Shown in pieces: positions 16,649-25,524 of a stretch of DNA of 64,000 bases (positions within the stretch are counted from its first letter, which is position 1; every line of letters begins with the position of its first letter). The stretch is taken from the NCBI RefSeq assembly GCF_000403355.2, contig NZ_KE159646.1:1074726-1138725 (forward strand), read 5' to 3'. The translations under genes and the position numbers were made by a program. The notes below the pieces were generated by a model. That model saw only the letters and a list, made by a program, of their open reading frames with translations, ran no database searches and was not told the origin of the DNA. The DNA is from Adlercreutzia caecimuris B7. GTDB taxonomy: Bacteria > Actinomycetota > Coriobacteriia > Coriobacteriales > Eggerthellaceae.

Positions 16649-18097
16649 ATGGCCCTCTCTTTCACCGCACCGCATACCGGCCTTTGCGATAAGGCTCGCT
16701 TCACCGCGTGTCTCATCGCGCTCGCCCTGTCCATTGCGGCCTATTGGCTCTTGAATTGGTGCGCCTTCCCGCTTTTCGACGACGTGTGGCGCTGGACGCG
16801 GGAAGCCAGCGCCATCGCAAGCGGCATCACGCTCACCGCCGTGGCGCTTCTGTCCTATTGGCGCCCGCACTGGTTCCAAAGTCGCTTCATGATGGGGGCC
16901 ATCGGCGCCACGGCCCTGGCGGGGGCCGCCTCGTGCGGGGCGGGCATCCTGCTCTCCCAGTCGGCCATCCTCATCGTGGGAGCCTCGGCGGCCACCGTCG
17001 CCGCAGGGCTCTCGAACATCGTCGTCGGCATCTCGTGCATCGGCCTGTCCATGCGCCAGCTCGGCCTGTGCGCCACCGGGGCCTACGGACTCGCCTACGC
17101 CTCGCGCGGCATGTTCGCGCTTCTTCCAGGATCGATCAACTTCGCCCTGTTCTGCATCGCCCCGGTGGCGGCGGCCGTCCTCGTCGCCCGTTTCGCCCGA
17201 CCCGTGCTGAACCAGCAATATGCCCACGGAACGCCAGCCGAGGTAGCGCTCACCGCACCGGCCTCGGTTCTCCCCTTCGGGCATCAGTTCTTTCTGGCGC
17301 TGCTCCTGTTCCGCTTCATCTACGGCTTCACCCTCACCTTCGGCGAGACAGACCGCACACCGGTATTGGCTGTCGGGGCGCTTCTCCCCTTCGCGGTCGT
17401 GCTGGCCATCGCAGCCGCACGCCGCAAGGCGCTCTCCCCCGAGTCGCTGTTCCAGCTATCCATCCTCTTCTCAGTAGCAGGATTCCTCATCGTGTCCATC
17501 GGCGAAGACGGCCACCGCGCAGCCAGCGTTCTCCTCTCCTGCGGTACGGGCTTCTTCGAGATGTTCATGTACTACATGCTCATCGCCCTGGGCACGAAAA
17601 ACCCCGTCGCCGCCCTGCCGATGCTCGCCTGGGGTAACGCCATGGCCTCATGGGGAACGCTTCTCGGCGCCAACTTCGGACGCCTGGCAAACTCCTTCGC
17701 CAGCCGGCCCGCGCTGCTCGCGGCCACGGTAGCCCTCGTGATCTTCTGCATCGTCGCCTACATTCTGCTCGCCCGCAAGGAACTCGACTTCACCGCCACG
17801 CTCCGAGGCATCACCCCCGTTTCGCCGCTCGTCACCGTGCAGGGAACCGACGGCAGCGCGCTCTCGCTCGAGGAGCGCTGTCGAGACATGAGCGAGGCCT
17901 GCGGCCTCACGGCACGCGAAGCCGAAGTGTTCGGATATCTGGCGCGAGGACGCAATGTGCGCTTCATCGAAGAGGAGCTCGTGGTGTCGTACAACACGGT
18001 AAAGACCCACGTGAGCCATATCTACGCGAAGTTGGGCGTGCACTCCCATCAGGAGCTCATCGATTTGGTGGAGCAAGGCGACGCGTCACGAACCTGA
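16649..18097 (+). CDS. Membrane-anchored LuxR-type regulator
   Basis: 482 residues. About twelve hydrophobic segments (residues 15-390) are followed by a cytoplasmic LuxR helix-turn-helix at the C-terminus (GLTAREAEVFGYLARGRN, then VVSYNTVKTHVSHIYAKLGV). There is no receiver domain, so the membrane part is the likely sensor. This architecture is widespread in Eggerthellaceae, usually beside respiratory flavoprotein or molybdoenzyme genes. Here it is divergent from the Tat flavin reductase. GGAGG lies six bases before the ATG. Confidence 0.9.
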   Translation: MALSFTAPHTGLCDKARFTACLIALALSIAAYWLLNWCAFPLFDDVWRWTREASAIASGITLTAVALLSYWRPHWFQSRFMMGAIGATALAGAASCGAGILLSQSAILIVGASAATVAAGLSNIVVGISCIGLSMRQLGLCATGAYGLAYASRGMFALLPGSINFALFCIAPVAAAVLVARFARPVLNQQYAHGTPAEVALTAPASVLPFGHQFFLALLLFRFIYGFTLTFGETDRTPVLAVGALLPFAVVLAIAAARRKALSPESLFQLSILFSVAGFLIVSIGEDGHRAASVLLSCGTGFFEMFMYYMLIALGTKNPVAALPMLAWGNAMASWGTLLGANFGRLANSFASRPALLAATVALVIFCIVAYILLARKELDFTATLRGITPVSPLVTVQGTDGSALSLEERCRDMSEACGLTAREAEVFGYLARGRNVRFIEEELVVSYNTVKTHVSHIYAKLGVHSHQELIDLVEQGDASRT

Positions 18098-18201
18098 CAA
18101 TGCCGGCGAGCTCATTCCGATACGCCCGCGCGAATCAGTCAGCCCGTCGGCAGCCGCAAAGCACCCGAACGGAAACCGGGGCCCGTCCGCGGCCGCTCGC
18201 C

Positions 18202-19170
18202 CTACACCCCCGTGAAGTCGAAGGCGGGGATGAAGCTCTCCTCGGCCGCGCCGCCTTCCTGCCAGAAGTAGTCCTGCACGCCCAGGGCGTCCGCGTAGTC
18301 GAGGAGCTCCTCGTATTCGGCATCAGACACCGTGTTCGCTAGCTCGGGAGCCATCGCGAGAGCCGATGCGGCCCGCGCGTTCCCCCCGGCAGCGCTGCGG
18401 GCGAGCACGGGGGTGTACTGATTCATGAGGGACAGTCGCAGGGCATTTCCGAAACGCTCGTGCAACAGCCGCACGACCGCCTTCGAGTTCTCCAGGGCCC
18501 CGGGCAGCATGAGATGGCGCACTACCACACCGCCGACCAGGCGCTCCTGGCCGCGATACTCGTCGTAGCGCGGCTCGCCCGCCTCCTCCACCATGGCGGC
18601 AAGGGCCGCCAGCGCCACCTCGGGGTAGTCGGCCGCACGGGAGTAGCGGCGCGCGAGCGCGGCATCGGCGTACTTGAAGTCGGTGAGATAAGCGTCTACG
18701 AGGCCCCTGTTCGCACGCACGGCCTCCACCGTCTCGTAGCCGCCCGTATTCCACAGCACGGGCAGCTCCATACCGGCCTCTCGCGCCAGCGCCACGGCCG
18801 CGCGAATCTGCGGCCCATAGTGCGTGGGGGTCACGCAGTTGATGTTCAGGGCCCCGGCTCCCTCGAGCTCGCCCATGATGGCCGCCAAGCGTTCCACGGT
18901 GATCGCGCGGGCGTGCTCGCCGAGGGCGATGTCGGCGTTCTGGCAGTACGCGCAGCGCAAGGGACAGCCGGCGAAGAACACCGTGCCGCTGCCGTCCTCG
19001 CCGGAAATCGGCGGCTCCTCCCAAAAGTGCAGCGCCGCCCGCGCCACCATCAGGCGCCCGTCGGCCCCGCAGAGTCCGCACTCCCCCGCTGCGCGGTTCG
19101 CCCCGCAGCCCCGGGGGCACTCATGGCAGGAATGCGGCAGCTCGTAGCCGACCGATTTCAGTTCTTGCAT
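18202..19170 (-). CDS. Radical SAM protein, PflA-like (COG1313 type)
   Basis: 322 residues. Resembles activating enzymes of glycyl-radical enzymes, but this branch (sometimes called PflX) has no agreed substrate. Seen: a Cys-rich leader CHECPRGCGANRAAGECGLC (residues 15-34) that may hold an extra metal site, and the radical SAM motif FFAGCPLRCAYCQNADI (CxxxCxxC) near residue 70. INCVTPTHYGPQI, LPVLWNTGGYET and TDFKYAD follow. Start set at the ATG behind GAGGGG, since conservation begins shortly after. No glycyl-radical enzyme gene is nearby. Convergent with the LuxR gene. Confidence 0.85.
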   Translation of the reverse strand: MQELKSVGYELPHSCHECPRGCGANRAAGECGLCGADGRLMVARAALHFWEEPPISGEDGSGTVFFAGCPLRCAYCQNADIALGEHARAITVERLAAIMGELEGAGALNINCVTPTHYGPQIRAAVALAREAGMELPVLWNTGGYETVEAVRANRGLVDAYLTDFKYADAALARRYSRAADYPEVALAALAAMVEEAGEPRYDEYRGQERLVGGVVVRHLMLPGALENSKAVVRLLHERFGNALRLSLMNQYTPVLARSAAGGNARAASALAMAPELANTVSDAEYEELLDYADALGVQDYFWQEGGAAEESFIPAFDFTGV

Positions 19171-19421
19171 CTCAAACCCCTCGATTTGAGCAGTAAACGC
19201 CGCGAGATAGACATCCTCGAATCCTCCGCTTGACCCTTGGACTACTCGAGCGGTGAATTGCCACCATAGCACCTGCTCACGGTTTCCTCAAGCAAACTTT
19301 CCGCAAGCTCTTTCCGGCAAGACAATCTATCTCGCGGAGTTTGCTGCGCAAAACCGCGACTTATAGAGACAAAGCCGCTGAATCGGGAGCGCCCATCGCC
19401 CCCGATTCGAAAGAGTCACAG

Positions 19422-20387
19422 CTAGTTGGAGCTGTAGTCGAAGCCGTCGTAGTCGGCCGGGTCGTTCCAGTCGGCATCGTCGAAGGCATCCCAGTCCTCG
19501 TCGTCCCCATGGTCGTGATCGTGGCCGCCACCGTAGGCTTGCTCGGCACGGGTCCAGTCGAGGCCCGCCTCGGCCCCGGCCGCCTCGTCGCGGTACACGA
19601 GTGCCAGTGCCGCCGGCGCCATGTCGGCGCCCCCGATGACCGCCAGAAGCTCCAGCAGGTGCATGGTCGCCTCCACGCCCGGCAGGATCACCTCGGCGTC
19701 GTCGGCTGCCATAAGCGCCGCGGACAGCTCAGCCAGGAGCATCTCGGCGGTGTAGTCGCCCGTAAAGCGCTTCTGGCGCACCGCGCGTACCACCGGGTCG
19801 GCGCTCACGGGACTGAACAGCGGCACCTGGTCGGCGTCGAGCGCGCCCACGGACCGGGCCGCCGCGTCGTCGAGCGCCGTCGCCTCGATAGCGCTCACCA
19901 GGGCCGCGGCCAGAGGCAGCGTGTGGGTGTTGCGCATCAGCTGGGCCCGACCTGGCGCGCCCACTTCCACCACCTCGCCGAAGAGGGCCTCCAGGAGGGC
20001 GCGCACCGCCGGCGGAATCTCGGCCTCGGAGGCCACCGGCCCCAGCAGATTGTCGCACGCGAAGGCATCCTCGGCCACCAGCGAGCGCACCGTCACCGGT
20101 GCCTCCACCATGACCAGATCGTTCACCGTGGCCACGGCGTTGATCTCGCGGGCGAAGTTGGGGGTCGTAGCCGACAGATCAACGAGCGCCGAGCCCGGCG
20201 CCACGCTCGTCACCAGGCCGTCGTCGCCGAAGTACAGATCCTCCAGCGCCGAGGCGGAGGTGCAGTACGTGAGCACGATGTCGGCCGAGGCGGAATCGGC
20301 CGCGCGGACGAAACCCGCTTCGGCCAGACGCTCCTCGACAGCCGCGATGAACGTGCGCGCGCCCACATATGCATACGACGTTGCCAT
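19422..20387 (-). CDS. Degenerate beta-hydroxyacid-dehydrogenase-like protein
   Basis: 321 residues. The fold pattern follows 3-hydroxyisobutyrate/6-phosphogluconate dehydrogenases: a Rossmann half (1-165), then an all-helical half. The key features are altered: the glycine-rich NAD loop is reduced to YVGARTFIAAVEE, and the region of the catalytic lysine reads GAPGRAQLMRNTHT, with arginine where the family has lysine. The last 45 residues are His/Asp/Trp-rich (GGGHDHDHGDDEDWDAFDD) and could bind metal. It may be catalytically inactive. Its ATG overlaps the degV stop (TAATG). Confidence 0.75.
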   Translation of the reverse strand: MATSYAYVGARTFIAAVEERLAEAGFVRAADSASADIVLTYCTSASALEDLYFGDDGLVTSVAPGSALVDLSATTPNFAREINAVATVNDLVMVEAPVTVRSLVAEDAFACDNLLGPVASEAEIPPAVRALLEALFGEVVEVGAPGRAQLMRNTHTLPLAAALVSAIEATALDDAAARSVGALDADQVPLFSPVSADPVVRAVRQKRFTGDYTAEMLLAELSAALMAADDAEVILPGVEATMHLLELLAVIGGADMAPAALALVYRDEAAGAEAGLDWTRAEQAYGGGHDHDHGDDEDWDAFDDADWNDPADYDGFDYSSN

Positions 20388-21313
20388 TACCGCTCTCCCT
20401 TCACCTTGCGCGCGATGCGATCGGCCACCGACAGGTTATCGCGCTTGTCATGGCCCCAGAACACCACGGCCAACATCTCGGGTCCCACATGGCTGCCGAT
20501 GACAGGCCCGATGCTGCATTCCAGGATGAGCAGGTTCGGATCTTCCTTCAGCAGGGCCTCCCTCAAGCGGCCCGCGTCCTTCGGGCAGTCGGCGTGCCCG
20601 ATAATCGCCGTGTGGGTGGGGCCAGCCGGATCAACGTTCTTCTTGTAATACTCCACGAGCTGCTTGATGCCCTTCTTGCGCCCGCGGGCAACGCCGGTGA
20701 GCGCCAGCTTGCCGTCCTCGCCGATGAGCAGCAGCGGCTTCACGTCGAGCGCCGCGCCGGCCACCGCCACCGACGCGGGGATGCGGCCGCCGCGGCGCAG
20801 GGCCTCCAGGTCGTCCACCATGAACTCCTCGTTCACGAAGCAGCGCGCCTCCTCGGCCCAGGCGGCCAGCTCGGCGGCGGTCATGCCCTGCTCGTGCTGC
20901 ACGAGGGCCCCGTAGACGAGCAGGCCCTCGGCCACACTGGCCAGACGGGTATCCACCAGGTAGAACTCGAAGTCGGGGTACTCGGCCAGCACCTGGTCGC
21001 GCACGACGCAGGCCGCATCGTAGGTGGCCGACAGACCGCTCGAGAACGCCAAGTACACGCAGGGCGTACCCTCCCGGGCGGCCGCGGCGAACGTCTCGGT
21101 CAGCGTCTGCAGGGTCACCTGGGCCGTGCTCGGCTCGGCGCCCTTGCGCATGGCGTTGTAGAAGTCCTCGGCCGAGGAGCTCTCGAACAGATCGTCCTCG
21201 AAGGTGCCCCCATCCATCATGTAGGGGAACTTCATGAGCGTGACCCCCTCGCGCTGCACGAGGCGCGCGGGCAGATCGCAGCACGAGTCGACGATCAGGT
21301 GACATTGAGCCAT
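20387..21313 (-). CDS. DegV-family fatty-acid-binding protein
   Basis: 308 residues. Second DegV/FakB-type protein. Seen: CHLIVDSCCDLPARLV at the start, STAQVTLQTL near residue 65, VYLAFSSGLSATYDAA near 88, DDLEALRRGGRIPASVA near 170, and the final IGPVIGSHVGPEMLAVVFWG that closes over the lipid. Start chosen at the ATG before the conserved first strand, 66 bases inside a longer frame. Lies 79 bases after pncB in a long minus-strand run. Confidence 0.92.
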   Translation of the reverse strand: MAQCHLIVDSCCDLPARLVQREGVTLMKFPYMMDGGTFEDDLFESSSAEDFYNAMRKGAEPSTAQVTLQTLTETFAAAAREGTPCVYLAFSSGLSATYDAACVVRDQVLAEYPDFEFYLVDTRLASVAEGLLVYGALVQHEQGMTAAELAAWAEEARCFVNEEFMVDDLEALRRGGRIPASVAVAGAALDVKPLLLIGEDGKLALTGVARGRKKGIKQLVEYYKKNVDPAGPTHTAIIGHADCPKDAGRLREALLKEDPNLLILECSIGPVIGSHVGPEMLAVVFWGHDKRDNLSVADRIARKVKGER

Positions 21314-21392
21314 AGCAGGGCCCCTTTCCGACGGCGGTACCATTGCCGTCTGTCGGCGAGAGGTGGCGCAGCACGGCACCCCTCCCGCAACT

Positions 21393-22847
21393 CTACACGA
21401 TGCCGCGCAGCTCGGCCACGAGAGCGCGGCGCCGATCGTTCAATCCCAGTTCCAGCCCCACCGGGTAGGTGTGGGGGTTCAGCATGCGCAGCTGGGTCTC
21501 GTCCAGCGTATCCAATCCGGCCACGGCCCGCGTCCGCGCGGCCATGGCGTTGCGGAACCGAGGGGCGAGCACCACCGCTCCCCCACGGGCCAAAGGCTCG
21601 AGCAGCGTCTCGAAGCGCAGGCCCGCCAGGTTCTTCTGGCGCAGGTCGTCCATGGGATCCACGATGACCTCGCGCGCGTCGGGCTCGACGTTCACGTCGA
21701 ACACCATGTCCCCGGCCACACGGCCGTCGGCGTGGTAGTAGCGGCGCACGTCGAGCACGCCCGGCGTGGTCAGCTTCGCCGCCGACTCCGATATCTTCAG
21801 GCGCATCTCCCACGGCGCGCCCGCCCTCGAACGCACGGCGGCCAGCTTGTACACACCGCCCAGCGTCGGCTGGTCGTAGGCACTTGCGAGCTTCGTGCCC
21901 ACCCCGAACGACGTCACGCAGGCGCCCTCGTCGAGCATCGACTGGATGGTGTACTCGTCCAGATCGTTCGACAGCACGATGCCGCAGTCGGAAAGACCGG
22001 CCGCGTCCAGCATGCGCCGGGCCATCTTGGAGAGCCACGACAGGTCGCCCGAGTCGATGCGGATGCCCGCCAATCGCTCGCCCCGCTCGCGCATCTCCAG
22101 ACCCACCGTGATGGCGTTCTCAATGCCGCGCTCCACATCGTAAGTATCTACGAGCAGCACGCAGTTGTTCGGGAACGCCTGCGCGTAGGCGCGGAAGGCC
22201 TCCAGCTCGTCGTCGAAGGACATTACCCAGGAGTGCGCGTGGGTACCCGAGACGGGGATGTCGAACAGGCGACCGGCGAGCACGTCGGAGGTGGAGGCGC
22301 AGCCCCCCACCACCGCGGCCCGACTCGCCCACACCCCGCCGAGCCCCTGGGCGCGGCGCAGCCCGAACTCGGCCACGGGGCGCCCTTTGGCGGCCCGGCA
22401 GACCCGGGCGGCCTTGGTGGCGATGAGCGTCTGGAAGTTCACCATGTTCAGAAGCGCCGTCTCGATGAGCTGGCACTGCAGGATGGGTCCGGTCACGCGC
22501 ACGATGGGCTCGTGGGGGAACACGATGGTGCCCTCCGGCACCGCGTCGATGTCCACCGTCAGGCGCAAATCGGCCAGGTAGGAGAGGAAGTCGCCGGAGA
22601 AGAGCCTGCCGCCGCCCGGGGCATCGAGGCCCGCGAGGTAGGCGATATCCTCCTCGGTGAAGCGGAACTGCTCCACCATATCGGCCAGCTGCGCCATGCC
22701 GCAGGCCACCGCGTAGCCCCCCTTGAAGGGGTAGTCGCGGAAGTACATGGTGAAGCAGGCCTCCTCGTCGGTCTTGCCCGCATCCCAGTAGCCCTGGGCC
22801 ATGGTGATCTGGTACAGATCGGTCAGAAGCGCGTAGTCCACGTTCAT
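21393..22847 (-). CDS. pncB: Nicotinate phosphoribosyltransferase
   Basis: 484 residues. Makes nicotinate mononucleotide from nicotinate and PRPP in NAD salvage. Seen: LLTDLYQITMAQGYW at the start, EFGLRRAQG near residue 160, GTHAHSWVMSF near 200, NNCVLLVDTYDV near 225, IRIDSGDL near 260, and FGVGTKLASAY near 310. Starts directly after the ricT stop. NAD supply links loosely to malic enzyme at the head of the run and to LarB, which uses nicotinic acid adenine dinucleotide. Confidence 0.95.
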   Translation of the reverse strand: MNVDYALLTDLYQITMAQGYWDAGKTDEEACFTMYFRDYPFKGGYAVACGMAQLADMVEQFRFTEEDIAYLAGLDAPGGGRLFSGDFLSYLADLRLTVDIDAVPEGTIVFPHEPIVRVTGPILQCQLIETALLNMVNFQTLIATKAARVCRAAKGRPVAEFGLRRAQGLGGVWASRAAVVGGCASTSDVLAGRLFDIPVSGTHAHSWVMSFDDELEAFRAYAQAFPNNCVLLVDTYDVERGIENAITVGLEMRERGERLAGIRIDSGDLSWLSKMARRMLDAAGLSDCGIVLSNDLDEYTIQSMLDEGACVTSFGVGTKLASAYDQPTLGGVYKLAAVRSRAGAPWEMRLKISESAAKLTTPGVLDVRRYYHADGRVAGDMVFDVNVEPDAREVIVDPMDDLRQKNLAGLRFETLLEPLARGGAVVLAPRFRNAMAARTRAVAGLDTLDETQLRMLNPHTYPVGLELGLNDRRRALVAELRGIV

Positions 22848-24389
22848 CTACTCGGCCCCTCCCTGGCTCGGCGCGCCCGCGCCGCCCGCGCCGCCGGCAC
22901 CCGCGCCGGTATCCTTGGGCTTGCGGCTGCGCCGACGACGGCGCGGCTTGCGCGTGCTGTCGGCCGCCTCGCCCGATGCGCCCTCGGCCCGCTCGGGGCG
23001 GGTCGCCGACAAGCCCGACGACTTCTGCCCGGGCCGGGCACCTCCGCGGGACTTGCCGGCACCCGAGCCGCCCTTGGCGCCGCTACTGGAGCCACCGCCC
23101 TTGCCGCCCCGCGAGCGGCCCTGCCCCTGGGAGGCGCGACCCTCGTCGGGGCGCCCAGCGGCGTCCTTCGCACGGCGCGGCCGGCGCGGCTTGGGCGCGC
23201 TACCCTCGGGCACGCCCTCCTCCCGCGAGGTGGACACGCGCTCCAAGGCACGCCCGTCCTCGGCTGAGGAGAGCTTCGTGGAGCGGCGGCGCTTGCGGGG
23301 CGCCGGCGTCGCGACCGCACCCGAGCTGTCGCCGCGGCCGCCGGAGCGCTTGCTCCGCCCCCGGCCGCCCTCGCCGCCGCGGGTGCGGCCCGAGCCGCCA
23401 CCCGACCCCTTGCGCGACGATCCGCCGCCGGTATGGCGTACCTTCCCGCCTTCGGCTAGCTTGTCGGAGCCGGTGAACTGGCTCGTCGAGAAGATGAGCG
23501 CCTCGCCCAGGCCGCTGCCGTGCTCGGCCGTAGCCTCTTCCCAGGCCTCCTCGCCCACGGAGTTGGGGCGGTTGGCGCCCTCGGGCGCCGGGTCGAAAGC
23601 GGCAAGCGGCACCTTCACCGGCTTCTCGCCCTCCACCTTCAGCGTGATGATCTCCTGGGGCACATCGTGGTCGATCACCTTGGCCGGCCCTAAGGGAGTC
23701 TGTACCGTGCCGTTGAGCTTGGGTGCGCGGCCCTTGAAGTCCTTGTAGGCGTCGAACTCGTAGCGCAAACAGCACATAAGACGCCCGCACAGCCCCGAGA
23801 TCTTCTGGGGGTTCAGCGAGAGCCCCTGCTCCTTGGCCATGCGGATGGACACCGGGCAGAACTCGCCGCCGAGGCGCTTGCAGCACAGCTCCTGGCCGCA
23901 GTGGCCGATGCCGCCCACCATGCGGGCCTCGTCGCGCACGCCGATCTGGCGCATGTCGATGCGCACGTGGAAGCGGCTGGCCAGCTTGCGCACCAGCTCG
24001 CGGAAGTCGATGCGCTCCTCGGCCTCGAAGTAGAAGACGGCCTTGTCGCCGTCGAGCAGAAACTCCACCGACACCGGATGCATGTCCTCATGGGCCTCCC
24101 GCGCCATCTCCTTGAAGATGGGCAGAGCATCCCGGGACTTCTCCTCCATCTCGCGCGCCCGCTCCACATCCTCCTCGGTGGCGATGCGCTCCACCGGGCG
24201 CAGGGCGCTCTTCAAGGCGCGCACCTGCTCCTCGGGCACCTCGATCGTCTCGCTCGCGGCGATGCCGAACTCGGTGCCGCGGGCGGTGCGCACCACCACG
24301 GGCATATCTTTTTCTATCTCCAACTCGCCGGGATCGAACCACAGCGTCTTGGGGTTGAAGGTCAAGTTAATCGGTGCGACCCGAACCAT
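22848..24389 (-). CDS. ricT: RicT/YaaT-like PSP1 protein with long basic C-terminal tail
   Basis: 513 residues. RicT with RicA and RicF forms an Fe-S complex that helps RNase Y mature mRNAs in Bacillus; the role in Actinobacteria is less clear. The PSP1 core (about 1-280) has the cysteine signature HCGQELCCKRL and CGRLMCCLRYE near residues 165-215. The remaining 200 residues are low-complexity Gly/Ser/Arg/Lys (for example GSGGGSGRTRGGEGGRGRSK), atypical for the family and probably disordered and nucleic-acid binding. ATG behind AGAGG, 23 bases inside the end of holB. Confidence 0.9.
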   Translation of the reverse strand: MVRVAPINLTFNPKTLWFDPGELEIEKDMPVVVRTARGTEFGIAASETIEVPEEQVRALKSALRPVERIATEEDVERAREMEEKSRDALPIFKEMAREAHEDMHPVSVEFLLDGDKAVFYFEAEERIDFRELVRKLASRFHVRIDMRQIGVRDEARMVGGIGHCGQELCCKRLGGEFCPVSIRMAKEQGLSLNPQKISGLCGRLMCCLRYEFDAYKDFKGRAPKLNGTVQTPLGPAKVIDHDVPQEIITLKVEGEKPVKVPLAAFDPAPEGANRPNSVGEEAWEEATAEHGSGLGEALIFSTSQFTGSDKLAEGGKVRHTGGGSSRKGSGGGSGRTRGGEGGRGRSKRSGGRGDSSGAVATPAPRKRRRSTKLSSAEDGRALERVSTSREEGVPEGSAPKPRRPRRAKDAAGRPDEGRASQGQGRSRGGKGGGSSSGAKGGSGAGKSRGGARPGQKSSGLSATRPERAEGASGEAADSTRKPRRRRRSRKPKDTGAGAGGAGGAGAPSQGGAE

Positions 24390-25524
24390 GGACAACCTCT
24401 CTTACGTCGAACAGCAACGCGTCGATGCACGTTTCCGGGGATACATTATAGGCAAGGGCACGCTCGCACTCGTCCACCTTGGCGGCGGCTGCGGCCAAGC
24501 GGCCCGCATCGGCACCCGAGAACAGGCTGACGAGGGTATCGCGCACATCGGCGTTCACCACTAAATCGGGCGTGCCGGAGGCCACCATCATGCCGTCGCG
24601 CAGCCACGAGCGCACGATGGAGGTGGTCTGGCGCAGATACTCGGTGGTCTTCGCCGACAGCGCCCGCTTGTTGCGGGCCTCGATCTGACGGATGGCCGAC
24701 TTCGCGAGGAAATCCGCGTTCTCGGCCAGCTCCGCTTCCTGGGAGGCGCGCACCTCGTCGAGGGGCGCTTGGGAGGCCTTCAGAATATCGCGGGCCATCT
24801 CCACCACGTCCCAGTCGTCGGCCTGGCCGAGCCGCGCGAGAGCGGCCAGAAGCCGGCTGCGGAAGGACAGCCGCTCGTTGCCCGGCGCCTGCAGGAAGGC
24901 CACGGCCGCCGTGATGGATCCGCCGCAGGCCTCGATGGCCATGCGCGCCTGATCGGGGGCGGCGCCGGTGTTCTGCACCACGATGCCCGCAGCCTCCGAG
25001 GCCGGGATATGGCGGAAAGGAACCACCTGGCAGCGAGACACGATGGTGGGCAGCACCGACTCCCGGGTGCGCCCGAGCAGGATCATCACCACGTCGGACT
25101 CGGGCTCCTCCAGCGTCTTCAAGAAGGCGTTGGCGGCACTCGCGCCCAGCTGGTCCACGCGATCCAGGATGTAGATCTTCTTATCGGCCTGGATAGGCGC
25201 GAGCGACACGTCGGCCACGATCTCGCGCACCTGCTCCACCAAATACCCGGTGGCGCCCTCGGGGGCGAAATAGCGCACGTCGGGGTGCTTGCGGCGCATC
25301 ACGCGGTCGCAGCGGTTGCAGTCGCCGCACATGCCGCCGCGCGGACCCTTGGGGCCCTTGGGGCACAGAAGCGCCTGGGCGAGCGCATAGGCTGCGAGCG
25401 TCTTGTTGGAGCCCGCGGGCCCCACGAACAGGTAGGCCTGGGTCACCCGCTCGGACACCACCGACGCGCGCAAAAACTCGCGCACCTTCGGCTGGCCCAG
25501 AATGTTCTCGAAGGCGTCAGCCAC
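24367..25524 (-). CDS. holB: DNA polymerase III delta' subunit
   Basis: 385 residues. Clamp-loader subunit. Seen: NILGQPKVREFLRASV at the start, a degenerate P-loop VGPAGSNKTLAAYAL (Asn for Gly, as often in delta'), a zinc-binding CGDCNRCDRV, DRVDQLGASAANAFLKTLEEP near residue 130, and SRCQVVPFR. The GTG start was taken because similarity starts there; the upstream frame is Arg/Ala noise within tmk. Overlaps tmk by eight bases, the usual tmk-holB arrangement. Confidence 0.94.
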   Translation of the reverse strand: MADAFENILGQPKVREFLRASVVSERVTQAYLFVGPAGSNKTLAAYALAQALLCPKGPKGPRGGMCGDCNRCDRVMRRKHPDVRYFAPEGATGYLVEQVREIVADVSLAPIQADKKIYILDRVDQLGASAANAFLKTLEEPESDVVMILLGRTRESVLPTIVSRCQVVPFRHIPASEAAGIVVQNTGAAPDQARMAIEACGGSITAAVAFLQAPGNERLSFRSRLLAALARLGQADDWDVVEMARDILKASQAPLDEVRASQEAELAENADFLAKSAIRQIEARNKRALSAKTTEYLRQTTSIVRSWLRDGMMVASGTPDLVVNADVRDTLVSLFSGADAGRLAAAAAKVDECERALAYNVSPETCIDALLFDVREVVHGSGRTD

